DNA from: Polyodon spathula
Lineage: Eukaryota; Chordata; Actinopteri; Acipenseriformes; Polyodontidae
DNA length: 64,000 nucleotides
Assembly: GCF_017654505.1 (NCBI RefSeq)
Contig: NC_054540.1
Location: 35,799,054-35,863,053, forward strand
Direction of reading: 5' to 3'
Each line of letters starts with the position of its first letter. The stretch's first letter is position 1. Positions 33,796 to 44,640 of this stretch are shown here, in pieces. The notes beneath the pieces were generated by a model. The model searched no databases. It had not been told where the DNA came from and saw only the letters and a list, made by a program, of their open reading frames with translations. Made by a program: the position numbers and the translations under genes.

Positions 33796-34904
33796 ATATC
33801 CTTTAATTTGACATGGAAATTATTTAAACTAATATTCACATGTGTTATGTGCCAGGCCTATTGTAGTGTAGCAATATTTTTGTGTTAAATTGAACTATTA
33901 TATTGACAGATTTTTAAATGGACAAATAATATTATTCAAATAAATAGTTATACAGTGTATCAGAATATCATCATTTGATAATGCCACTACTCACTTTCAG
34001 ACCATTTTGACTGTAAATTATACAATGCCATGCAGAAGTCTAATATAATTTTTATATAGAATAATAGATGGACTGCTGGTTCTAATTAAATCTATATAAT
34101 GGTACGGATACTAAAATAAACTAAACTTCAAATGACAAACATTCCAACTAGTAGCTTCAAATTACATTTAAAGGAATGCACATTCTGGGGTCCCCAAGCA
34201 TCTCCCCTGGTAAAAAGCACAGCCGCGTATAAAAAAGGGTAAAGCTCGGATACAGTGAAGGGGAGCTCAATTCAAATCAAGGGAAGTAAAGTTAAAACGG
34301 TACAATGCTCTGGGTAAGACCTCATCTTGAATATTGTGCTCAGTTCTGGTCACCTCGCTATAAAAAAGATATTGCTGCTCTACAAAGGCTGTTTCTCCTC
34401 ATCGCACCAGAATTACCCTCCTGGCTTAAAAGCCATGTCATATGCAGAGCAGGCTAAAAGAAGGGCTGGCCTTTGAACAAAGAGGCTGGTAGCTTGCTGA
34501 CATCCGCTCAAAAGTTAAAAGGTATTGACAGTGTCGAAGCTGGCTTTTTCGCCTGGGAAAAGAACAAGCCCCAGGAACCTTCAGTTCTCCTGACCTGTGT
34601 GGGGAATTGCTGCAGCGAAGGGAACAAATAATTGAACATTTTAAATAGGGTGAAAATTTGGGGTAAAATAATTGGGCTTTCTAAATAAAAAAGGCATACA
34701 CATTCTCAGTTAACGATGTTTCATTGTATCTATAAATGAATCAACTAACATACTATGATGGGAGCTAAACTATTGAGTAATGGTAGGGGAATTTTTTTAG
34801 AATTTGAATCCAGGGTTACATGTGTGGATTGAACACTAATCCTCGCTGAATCTGTGAAAGCAGACCCTGTGTGCAAACCTTGTGCATCCTGAACCCCGCT
34901 GCAC
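33796..34904 (+). other. Candidate U12-type AT-AC intron of CACNA2D4
   Basis: The 5' splice site ATATCCTTT (33796-33804) is an exact U12 consensus. The 3' end is GCTGCAC (34904). A branch-like TCCTGAAC at 34887-34894 lies 11-12 bases before the splice point, close to the U12 branch consensus TCCTTAAC and in the right distance range. No GT-AG alternative keeps the conserved reading. The intron also contains a LINE fragment. Confidence 0.85.
34290..34540 (+). pseudogene. LINE C-terminal reverse transcriptase fragment
   Basis: The + strand reads [23 protein letters not shown] residues around 34310-34380. This is the region after the palm in CR1/Rex-type LINE reverse transcriptases (LEYC.QFWSP.YKKDI). 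The fragment is short and frame-broken. Confidence 0.6.
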
Positions 34905-34987
34905 ATAACGCCTCAGTGAAGTGTGACAGGATGCGCTCCCAGAAGATCAGAAGGCGTCCAGATTCCTGCCACGCTTTCCATCCTGAG
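34905..34987 (+). CDS. CACNA2D4: CACNA2D4 exon (window exon 7, penultimate)
   Basis: The exon completes the Tyr codon and reads [21 protein letters not shown] then HAFHPE, ending in phase 0 at donor GTAAGT. NxS is a potential N-glycosylation site (NAS). The two Cys are conserved in the family. The exon lies after the candidate AT-AC intron. Confidence 0.93.
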
Positions 34988-36301
34988 GTAAGTAAGCCTT
35001 CCCGATACTGAATGCAGTCATCACTCACTGTGACATACTGACGCCAGGGACCAGAGAATATACATGTTGTAGCCAGTGCTCTCAACATTTAATTAAAGCA
35101 TACCCTGCCTGATACGCTACAGATGTGTTTGGTACGCCAAAGCACCAAAAATAGAGCTGTGATCTATCCTGGCAGGGTATAGATTGATCAAATTAACTCA
35201 TTAACTAGATTTCAAATTTTGTTTTTATATATTCTAAATTTAAATAAAACATTTTACTTACTTATCATAGTATTGTGCAGTATAAACATTATTCAAAACA
35301 CAGAACGGTTATTTTTACAGTGCCAAGATTACAGTACCTGTACAGTAAAATGTTAATTCTTTATTCTTAGATGAGCTAGCATTTGATTTTAGTGTTTATT
35401 TCAGGGTATTGCCAGTAGGTTATAATTAAAGCAGAAATCATAACAATCCAGACAACATCCAGCCATTACAGAATATGCTAAGATAATACCTTTCTAGATA
35501 AGAAAAAACATAGAAAACACAAGCAGGACCCAAAGCAAAGGCAACATTCTCCATTACAAAGACTGGAGACCTGGAATTTGTAATGAATTGAGAATCATTT
35601 GCACTGGGGTTCACCCATCTTTAGTTTGATCAGTCTGAAGTGTTAATGACTGGATGATAGCTTGGGTGCCCATGGATTTCATACTTTTATCGCGTGTCTC
35701 TCCGGTTTGAACAGTGTTCACAATTCAGTTCAATTTACTGCAATAAACATATTGTAATTCACTAACCCTTAAAAAATTCAGTATATTCATTTTCCTGGTT
35801 CTTACTTGTACTGTTAATTTTAGTACATTACTTCATTGAACAGATTACTACAGGAACAGATTATAAACATATTTGAATTGTTTAAGATACACTGTAGACA
35901 TGCAAACAACTAAAGTCTTACCTTACTGTGTAGTATATAAATACTATCATATGTTTTTAATCTGTTGCATAACATTTATGTTTAATTCTTAAATACCTGA
36001 GTTATGTTCATAAATATTGGTAAATTTGGAGAATTTTGGGAAAAGTGGAAATAAGAGCTGTTCTAGAAGTACCTAACTCTCTTTCCACTGTTTCAGTAAA
36101 ACAAAGGCAAATTTGTTTCTTTTTTTATCACAGAAATGCTAAAAGAAGCCTAATGAATTCAATGACAGTGAAGACATTCAAAAAGATTACCAGCCGACAC
36201 GTTGGTTATTGAAAGTATTATAGTTCATTTAGTATATTCTATATTCGTCAGCACTCTGGAGTCTTTAATATTTACGGGTCATCCAATTTTTTTCATTACA
36301 G
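34988..36301. other. Last CACNA2D4 intron
   Basis: A GTAAGT to TTACAG intron of 1.3 kb. It is AT-rich and no repeat is recognised. Confidence 0.7.
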
Positions 36302-36397
36302 GAAAATGCGCAGGACTGTGGGGGATCCTCAGACATGTCTCTCTCTTTGCCCCTCTTCATACTGTCGCTCTGCTCCGTGGCTGCTGTGTTGCAGTGA
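36302..36397 (+). CDS. CACNA2D4: CACNA2D4 terminal exon with hydrophobic tail
   Basis: The acceptor is TTCATTACAG. The exon reads ENAQDCGGSSDMSLSLPL and continues FILSLCSVAAVLQ, then TGA at 36395-36397. A last conserved Cys is followed by small residues (GGSSD) and about 18 hydrophobic residues with no cytoplasmic tail. This is the layout of a GPI-anchor signal, in line with published evidence that alpha2delta subunits can be GPI-anchored. The likely omega site would be among GSSD. Confidence 0.92.
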   Translation, partial: ENAQDCGGSSDMSLSLPLFILSLCSVAAVLQ

Positions 36398-37220
36398 TGT
36401 GAACCTCTTCGCATTCTCTTCTGTTGAAAAACCAATGGTAACAGAAAAGACATTTTGGAATGAACCTGTAAGGTTGTGGACAAATAAGCCTCTTGGGTGT
36501 CTCAAGATGGTAAAACGACTTCCAAACCAGAGACGAAAAAACTTGACATTATTCCACAGGCTTGTGAATGCACTGTGTGGTCCCATCCTGTCTAGAAATA
36601 CCAACTGAACATGATGTTGCTTAAAGTGGACAGCTTCTCATTTCCTTGCGCTCCATGTTAAGCTTTCCTCCAGCAGATCAACAATCAGACTTTGCTCTTT
36701 GAAGGAATATACAGTAAGCCTTATAGTGGCTCTTGAATCACGGTCTGAAATGGATTTACTATTTTGAGGGTTGAGTCAGTAGATTCTGCTCAGCTGTGTA
36801 CTGGCATGTGAAGATGAAGAACTTTTAATATTCAAGCCACTGGTGGACTTTTAGACTTTTTTTTTTCCTTTAGAATGAGCTGCCGTCATAAACTAAATAT
36901 CCTTTCATTCCCCTATGGATTCTAGAGTTGATGAGCCCTGTTTTCAAATCATACTACAGTTATAGAAATAGGAATGGGAACATTCTGAAACAGAATACTA
37001 GGTCCAGTGTGTCCTGGTTTTCAATTGTGTACAGGCTATTAACCAAGAGGCAGGGTTAGCCAGCTTTGCTGACGCGACGTGTCTGGTGCATCATGATTGT
37101 TTATCATTATAGCTACTATATCTAATGTACAAGCCATTTTTATATACTGTGCAAGAAATAAGAGCCAAAGGGTTCTTTAGGAATTATTGAAATACATGTA
37201 AATAAATATTAATATAAAAA
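36398..37220 (+). other. CACNA2D4: Putative CACNA2D4 3' UTR
   Basis: Sequence after the stop codon up to an AATAAA at 37201-37206. No coding exon is recognised, and a transposon copy starts about 65 bp after the signal. Confidence 0.55.
37201..37206 (+). terminator. Candidate CACNA2D4 polyadenylation signal
   Basis: A canonical AATAAA about 800 bp after the stop. A G/T-rich stretch (GGTTGTGTGTCTATTTT) follows about 45 bases downstream. Confidence 0.5.
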
Positions 37221-37271
37221 GGAATCTGTCTTTTTGGATTTGTTTTACAGGTTGTGTGTCTATTTTAATAA

Positions 37272-37690
37272 CACTATGTAACACAATTTTTGTTCCTGGG
37301 TAGTAAGTGTTATTTCCTAATTGCTTATGCCTCAAAAGTATAGAACATGGCTATTATTCCCCACAAACTTTGCTTTTGTGACCAGGACAGTGATATTTCA
37401 AAATACCACTATTTCCGATGGGAAAACGGGCAAATGTGTATCTTTTCGTTCACATAAAGTCAGAAAAAAACAACATATGAATCCAAATTAACATGTATTT
37501 ATAAATACAGAGTTTACAGTAATCGTAAATCTCGAAAAACTACTCACTTCTAAATCTTTTGTAGTCATTTTTGTATTACTTTAGTATAAATACATGTTAA
37601 TTTGGATTCATATGTTGTTTTTTTCTGACCCATTTTCCCATTGGAAATAGTGATATTTTGGAAAAAATATCACTGTCCTGGTCACAAAAA
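37272..37690. mobile_element. Fold-back derivative of the CACTA-ended transposon
   Basis: The copy starts CACTATGTAACACAATTTTT after TAA (37269-37271). It first carries the left-end region of the 2.4-kb transposon (37272 to about 37500). An inverted copy of the same region follows (about 37510-37690), so the element can fold on itself. The right tip is lost after GTCCTGGTCACAAAA. A diverged echo (ATGGTCACAAAAAAAA) appears at 37865. No coding sequence. Confidence 0.85.
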
Positions 37691-38759
37691 AAAAAAATAC
37701 TTTTTTTTTTTTTGAGTGCACTGTTGGGATGGGTTAAAATTCAAATAATGCAACTCAATTAAACAAAAAAGCTTTACTAAAGACAACTGAGCAAGACCTT
37801 GTTGTCTTTCCAGTTTGGTTGGAACAATAGTGCTAATTCATTACTTGAAATATCACTATAGTTTTATGGTCACAAAAAAAAAATAATTTTTTTTTTTTTT
37901 AAATGCACTATCTGGTCACTTTTTTAGGACCTGTGCCTAGTATGGGCACTGACCCCCTCTTGCCCTGATAACAGGCTTGACTGGAAGTGGCACAGACTCC
38001 ACAAGGTGCTGGAAGTTGTCTCAAGAGATCCATTCAGATGTTCATATTAAAAATTCAAGAATAATTTTCTCAAAAAATATTAAAATGTAAATTGAATCCC
38101 TACCTTGCTCCTACACTAGAAAAGACAACTTTCCCTTACAACTGCACTTTTGAGACAACTTGATTATTCAAATAATGTGCTTATCTTTGCAGAGTGGATT
38201 GTTAAGAGATACTTTGATGGAGAAATGTATTTCCCCATCACTATAACCAGCAGTGATCTATGTATAGATTAAATGCTACTGTATATATAAAATGCCAACA
38301 AAGGACCAGATTAAAAAGTGTGCACAATGTTTTATTGTAAAGGAACAGTGTAAATCCGGGGGTGAAATTTCATGAAGGGAACAGGAGAAAATAGAACTAC
38401 ATATTTAACTTATTGCTGGTTTAAATAGTTTGTATGTGTATGGAGGGAGCGAATTGTTATTTCATGGATGGGCGCACAATCTTTGATTAATATTGTGGTT
38501 TTAAAATAATGAAAGTAATAAAAATGGTACTTACCGTTTGTTTTAGGAGTAAGTTTTGACTGCAGACCAGGTGTTGTGCCAAATAGTCTCATCTGTAGTC
38601 AGAAGACATGCGCAGTGATGCGAATTCATCTGTGCATGCCTGGAATATCTTTTCCTCCATCTTTACCAAAACCTGTAGCCTTTCATTTTTAATCAGTACA
38701 TGAAAATGAAAGAACTGGTTTAAGAAAACATAATGCACTTTAACTTGCACTTATCTGCT
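37691..38759. other. Intergenic sequence, no gene seen
   Basis: Long A/T homopolymers at 37685-37715 and 37875-37900 come from transposon ends or their relatives. Nothing else is recognised. Confidence 0.5.
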
Positions 38760-39050
38760 CCCTATTTTACAGTATTTAGTCCTGCACTTAGCCCAATCTG
38801 TAGTATTTTGTATTTCACCTGCACTCTTATCTAACCCTGATGTAACTATCAACACTGTTATCTTGAACTGTCCCGATATCAAATCGTACTGTGTTTTGTA
38901 TTTGCATTTATTAGGACTGAAGTTATTATATTGTATTTTGTATCTTGCTTATAATTGTACTGCAATTGTTGGTATGTATTTTAATTTGTATACAACTGTA
39001 AGTTGCCCTGGGTAAGGGCATCCGCTAATAAATAAATAAAATAAAAATTA
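38760..39050 (+). repeat. LINE-type 3' tail
   Basis: It ends AACTGTAAGTTGCCCTGGGT, AAGGGCATCCGCTAATAAAT and a TAAA run. This is the characteristic 3' tail of fish L2-like LINEs and of SINEs that use them (CTGGATAAGGGCGTCTGCTAA). Confidence 0.65.
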
Positions 39051-40686
39051 ATATTTAAATGCACAATAATGAAAACTGCATTCGTCTACATGTAATTTTA
39101 GGCTACTTGAAAACTGAACAGAAATCGTTATTAATGTGCTTTACATATTGTTAATGCTGTGCACATTTTCGCACAGCAGTCCTTAAGTAGTCTCTTAGTC
39201 GATTAGCTGTCACTCGCTGAAGTTCATTCATGCTAGTACTTTATAAACAAACTATGAAAATTTATATTTTCTTAATTGGTAACATGTAAGTAAGTTTTCT
39301 TAAAAGGAAAAAAGAAACTAGATGGTTTACACAGCAAATCACACCAGTGTGCTCACTGACCGGGGGAGCACAGAGGGGTCACGAATTCCAAGTACAGTAT
39401 CTGGTACTTGTCATTATATCTTTCTAATTCCTGTGACTGGAGGTGAGAAGTGAGCTCTGTGGTTGCAAATACATTGCGTTGTGGAAGATGTCGTTTCTGC
39501 ATTAGCTGCCATGGTTGTTTTGAGCGCCAGTATGGCTGCGCAGTGCTTAGGTGACGGCACCTAAAAAACTCAATAGGAGAGAAACAGTTTATCAGTGATG
39601 TGCTTGTTCCAACTCCTGTCTCCTGAGCAATTAAATAGTATTCTTTGTGTGAGTTTCTAACCCTGATCCCTTACAAAAGCGTACCACTGTAAAAGCATAG
39701 CAAAGTGTAGTGGTGAAAACTCAGAAATAGGTTATAGTATAACCACGGGAAAAGCATGGGAAAACGATACACTTACCTGGTAACCATTTATAAGGGATAT
39801 CAGCCCACATTAATTCAGTAAGGCATTTATTTGCTGTGCAGTTACTTAAACAGTTAATGTTTCTTATGAAATGGGGAGCACTGCTTTAGTAAGAGTTTAA
39901 TTGACTGCTAGTTTTACTTTAATGTTGTGTGAGTTGGGGTTCATAGTTGGTGTTTCATTGTGAGTTCAGTTCATAAGAGTCCAAGTTTAAACCTTCCTGT
40001 ATCACCCACATGGCACCCTTTTGCCTGTGTCACACCACACAGCCTCTTTGTTTACATTGCTCCAATGTATTGTTGCTTGTGGACAGAGTGAAGATCTATA
40101 AGCCAGTCTTGTAGTGGTGTCCCTGATGTGAAAGGGGCGTGTGCGTAAGACTGGTCCTGATTAAGGGCGTGGGAGTGCGTACTTTCATGTGCGTGTGTGG
40201 GGGGATCACCTTTATGTATAATTACTGTTTGTGATGTTTAAATAACGCATAAAGGGGGGTACATGGTTATTTTATGAATTTTGAATTGCCAATGAAAATT
40301 AATGTTAGCATTGCAAAGGTTCAATACTGGATGGTCATAAATGTTAGCCTTTATCTGTCATTCGGAGGACGCTGTAGAGAGCGTTCTCACTGCGTTTTCC
40401 CTCTTTACCTCATTTCTCTATGCTGTTCGCTCTAGCTTTCCTCAGCTGCGCTCCGTCTGGGGGAATGTGATCAGCCAGCTCAGTCACATCCGGGTGGGGG
40501 GGGGGCAGCTCATTTCTAGTCATCTCTAGAATAGTTTGGCGCAGCACTCGCAACGTCAGTCAAGGGTCGTGGCCAGGGCAGCGCTGGGAGTTCCGTTTGG
40601 CAGCCCTGCCTGTCAATCTCCCCCTAACTTTTCCTTAACTCTCCACGCCACCCAGCTGCCAGCTGATGCTGCCTGAGTAGTGACGG
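39051..40686. other. Intergenic sequence, no gene seen
   Basis: A G run lies at 40495-40507 and the stretch 40340-40680 is GC-richer, but no gene or family is recognised. Confidence 0.5.
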
Positions 40687-41476
40687 TGTAACAGTCACCC
40701 TACACAGCTGATAGGCAACTGTACTGTCCTCCCTTAGGAGATACTACTGGCCAAATAATTAAAACTAAATAAGTCAGTAAGGGTGACTGACAGTAAAACA
40801 GGGTCGTCACAATGCGTCAATTTCACTAAACAAAGACTGGTTTATTCTGAGGAACACAAAGCTTGACCAAAAGAATAAGACTAAACAATTACAGTAGAAA
40901 ACAACTCAATTGGGGACAGAGTGACAAGGAAGAGAATATAGTGTAAACAAACCCAGGAAAACAGCTTATAAATGAAGATACACAGCAGAGTTTGAGAATA
41001 TAACCACAACCATTTAACAATTACTGACAAAGAGGATTATTAAGATACAGAATGAATAAACAATGCAACCCAAAATATATATCAACAGCATAGTAATGAA
41101 GTCCCAACAATTAACAAAAGAAAAAAAACAACAACGATGAAAAAGTCCATGGAAAAAGCTCACCAAACCTGTCTGAAAGTTTCGATAATTACTTGGGATT
41201 AAGGTGAACGATGATGTAGAGGTCTTCAAGAGATGAAAAACATTGAGAACAATGAAATGGATGTTTGATGAATACTGAGGTTGCAAACAGTCCAGAACAG
41301 ATGCACAAAAACATACAACCACATGGTTACCTTTCTTGCCTAGGGATGCTTGGTTGGAGTTGGCTTTGGCCCAGTATTCTTTTTGGGCAGTGTTGTCACG
41401 CTCCACCTGGGTACCCACCCGTACCAGATCTGCCACCTTCCTCACAGTTCCTCTCAGACAGCTGGAGAGTTTGGGA

Positions 41477-42385
41477 TTACTGTTGTTGAATCCGTCGCAC
41501 TACCTCCACCTCTTCCAAATCCGGCTTCCAGCGCAGGCACAGTGCACGATAGTCATAAGCAAAATCTGTTATTTGCTCATTGGGCAACACCCTGGAGATT
41601 GAAGGCAGAAAGGCTTGACGGAACACCTCCTTGAATACCTGCCAGGTTTGAATGCCCTGGCGCTCCGCCTCCCACCAGCTCTTTGCCAAACCCTTCAGGG
41701 TGGTTGAGAATGTAGCAAGAATCTCACTGTCAGATATTGGCCGTAGAGCAAGGAACTCGTCACACTTATCCATGAACTCGATGGCATCAGTGTTGGGTTC
41801 CTCTCCAAACTCCGGGAAGTTGATTTTAATTGGCAGCTTCGTTTGAGGAAGATTACCTCTGGAACCAGTTGACGCCCTCTCAAATGAGAACTGTGGTGGT
41901 ACAGATAGGCTTCCGGAAGTGGTAGATGGGCAAACTAGAGGCAGACGAGGTGTGCTGGTCTTTTTTAGGAGCTTCTTAAGCTCCTCTGCCCAGAGTGCAT
42001 CACAGCGTTTAAAACAATTGACTGTGGCTTTTTCCAATTCATCTGTAAACGTACTTATATCATTAAATCTTCTTTCGATATATCCTCTCAGGCCCTCTTC
42101 CCTGTTAAAAATGCTCTCCTGGGTGTGGGTGAAGTCACTCTCCAGTTGCTCCACTCGCTGGGTGAGTTGCTGGATCTGCTCACACATTTGCTCAATAGCA
42201 CCCCTGTCAGTAAGATTCCCTTCATCATCCTCGTCCCTGATAAGTGCTGACTCTTCATGGCTAATATATAGGTCACTTAAGCGGGAAGTTAACTCATTGT
42301 CAGCCTCTCTTATAGTAACATGGGGTCTCTCAACAAACTCAGAAAAGCTAAGGGTATCCAAAGAGTGATTCTCTTTGTCAGACAT
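41477..42385 (-). pseudogene. Retrotransposon gag-like ORF, 302 codons
   Basis: The frame starts 62 bases after the primer-binding site. Residues about 60-150 form a heptad-rich coiled coil (EQIQQLTQRVEQLESDFTHT). Residues about 185-300 resemble a retrotransposon capsid: KINFPEFGEEPNTDAIEFMD, LKGLAKSWWEAERQG and FKEVFRQAFLP. No zinc knuckle, protease or polymerase follows; the frame stops after RRIQQQ, so the 3' part of the element is deleted. The gag frame itself is open. It could package related RNA only if expressed, which I cannot judge. Confidence 0.75.
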
Positions 42386-42446
42386 TGTGCACTCTTAAAT
42401 TTTAACCAGATAATTTGGGGAGTAAATTTATTATGACACTAAAGGG

Positions 42447-42464
42447 TCCCCGTACAGGCCACCA
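42447..42464 (-). other. Primer-binding site, tRNA-Ile-like
   Basis: On the minus strand TGGTGGCCTGTACGGGGA lies three bases after the LTR end. It is complementary to the 3' end of vertebrate tRNA-Ile(AAT), as I recall it, with one mismatch. It fixes the element's direction. Confidence 0.7.
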
Positions 42465-42667
42465 ATCTGTAACAGTCACCCTACACAGTTGATAGGCAAC
42501 TGTACTGTCCTCCCTTATGAGATACTACTGGCCAAATAATTAAAACTAAATAAGTCAGTAAGGGTGACTGACAGTAAAACAGGGTCATCACAATGCGTCA
42601 ATTTCACTAAACAAACACTGGTTTATTCTTTTGGTCAAGATTTGTGTTCCTCGGAATAAACCAGTCT

Positions 42668-44329
42668 GCCCATAAACGCTTTATTTTATTTTTTTTACAC
42701 ATGGCACCCCATACTAGAGATCTCGATAAATAATTTCAAGATACTTGTAAAATAATTTTAGCTCTATTTATACAGTTTTCATATATCTTCAAAGGGACCA
42801 ATTCAACATTTGTAACTGATTTAAGGAAATCTGCAATTCATTTAAAGATATCTGTAAATGATTTAGAGATATATTGAAATGTACTTTGAGATTTCTCTAA
42901 ATGATCATTTGGCTTTCCATACACCATATGCAACATTGGCTTGATCAGCCAGTCTTTCTATTAGTAAGTGTACCATCAAGGACACAGCTAAACTAGATCC
43001 AGTTGTTACAGTACATGTCTTAGAGATTTAAGATTATTGGCTATGGATCATTTAGACACAATGCCGAAGTCAGAAAGGGGTGTCATTCATCTCCTGATAA
43101 AATAGAACTTCTTCATGTAGTGTCTCATTATGTCCACAAGAGGGGGACAGTCACTTATGAATGGAATATAAACACCCATCCCTGCAGCAAAGCCCATCAG
43201 TAGTTATGGCTGTTTTAAAACACTTATTTTTTTCTTTTCCATGCCTTGTGTAACCCCCACCCCCCACCGCCCACCACCACCATATAAGCCCACATTGGAA
43301 AAATAAGCTCCATAGCTGTTTTCTGCATGAACACCTGCACATGATATCAATAAAAGAGCAGGTTTCTACAGATAGCAGCAGCTGCAGCAAGTCTGTAGCG
43401 CAAATATATTTTAGTGAATGTAAACAAGTTCTGTCTTCCAATGGACTGAAAAAGGGTAAACTCTGGAAGAATGAGGTGGAATGATGTTTTAGATTAAAGT
43501 TGGCCTTTAAGAGTGTTTAACTGATGTTTTACGTTGCAGGAAACATGGAAACTTTGGTAGATTGTCAGTCAATACAAATATTTTATTTCAACCGAATTAG
43601 TCTGTAAAAAATTAAAACAAAAAAAAATATTGCACAATACACTGCCAAAAAAATGTGAATCCTTTAATCTTTTAGATATAAAGCAGTACTAACACAGACA
43701 CCAAAAGACTTGAGGTTGTAATGTTTTACATATCGTTTATTTTTAATACTATTGCTTGTAATGCATTAGCTGGGCACACTTTGGATTTATTGGCAGAATA
43801 TAGTACACAGGCCATAGTGTGCAATACAGCAACAATCTACAAAGCACTCTAGTTCTCTTCCAAGATTTCCATTCCAAAACAATACAATGTTTTCTCACAT
43901 TTGTGTGCTTTTCTATGCTTTATTATCACGGTACACTGCAGTAAACTCCTCTAAGGGTATAGCTTCAAGAATAAACCTGGGTTTTTAAGTAACTGGAATT
44001 CCTCTTCCAGGTTATTGCAACACATTTAATTTGCTTACTGTGCTCTGTGTATGTTGCTCTTGATTAATAGCAGGGTTCTTCAGTGCTATACTGCGGACCC
44101 CAGTGCATTACACTGGGACTGTTGACCCCAGTAAACTTCTAGATTAGAACTGCCTACTTGTACACTGTGGCATAATGAGATCTTGGGTTTGTGTGACCTG
44201 GTCGCACTCCCTCCACCCCCCAAAATTCTAAAATTCTAGGTGATGCTAAATGCTTGGCCATAGCTGTGGAACAGTATTGGGTGGGGAGGGCTGGGTCTGA
44301 GAACCAGCAAATTCAAAATATGAGATTCT
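42668..44329. other. Intergenic sequence, no gene seen
   Basis: At 42720-42910 there are repeated GATATCTTTAAATGATTT-like words in both orientations, a degenerate simple repeat. Otherwise nothing is recognised. Confidence 0.5.
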
Positions 44330-44640
44330 GAATATTGTTTATATACCACAATGTATACCCAGATGGCTCATCCTGGGTATACCTGGCCGGGCGCCTGCGG
44401 GCTTGCCTGTAAGCTACCCAGGATTGCATTGTCCTCCGACGCTGTAGCTCTGGGTAGCTGCATGGTGAGTCTCCAGGGTGTAAAGAGCAGGCGGCTGATG
44501 GCACACACTTCGGAGGACAGCGTGTGTTCATCTTTGCATCTCCCGATTCAGCGCAGGGGTAGTAGGGATGGGCTGAGCCTAAAAATAATTAGACATTACT
44601 AAATTGGGGCGAAAACAATAAAAATAATTGGCGACCATTA
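44330..44640 (-). repeat. SINE-like dispersed repeat, family S1, inverted copy
   Basis: Its reverse complement matches the 27230 copy: TTAGGCTCAGCCCATC, ACGCTGTCCTCCGAAGTGTG, CCCAGAGCTACAGCGTCGGA. Confidence 0.7.

Larger units (their letters stand above)
2550..36397 (+). other. CACNA2D4: CACNA2D4 gene, 3' part (seven coding exons)
   Basis: The gene encodes the alpha2delta-4 auxiliary subunit of voltage-gated calcium channels. This is an extracellular, disulfide-rich, membrane-anchored protein that promotes surface expression of CaV1 channels; alpha2delta-4 is chiefly retinal. Seven exons splice in one consistent frame and give about 220 residues of the C-terminus: [66 protein letters not shown] and ENAQDCGG. 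These match alpha2delta-4 better than alpha2delta-3 as I remember them. The neighbouring convergent ADIPOR2 gene supports the choice. The VWA and Cache domains lie upstream of the window. Intron sizes are 2.3, 0.37, 0.53, 4.9, 22.7, 1.1 and 1.3 kb in order; the fifth is filled with mobile elements. alpha2delta-3 is the alternative name. Confidence 0.9.
40687..42667 (-). mobile_element. Defective LTR retrotransposon (Ty3-like), minus strand
   Basis: Two LTR copies align base for base over 161 bp (40687-40847 and 42468-42628, starting TGTAACAGTCACCCTACACA). Between them on the minus strand are a primer-binding site and a 302-codon gag-like frame; pol is missing. The LTR copies then diverge because a 25-bp segment is inverted in the right copy. 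The few differences between LTRs suggest modest age. Superfamily assignment rests on the gag type and is tentative. Confidence 0.8.

Noticed and set aside
41919..42368. 149-codon plus-strand ORF
   Set aside because: It is the antisense of the gag frame, which has the family motifs, coiled coil and primer-binding site upstream.
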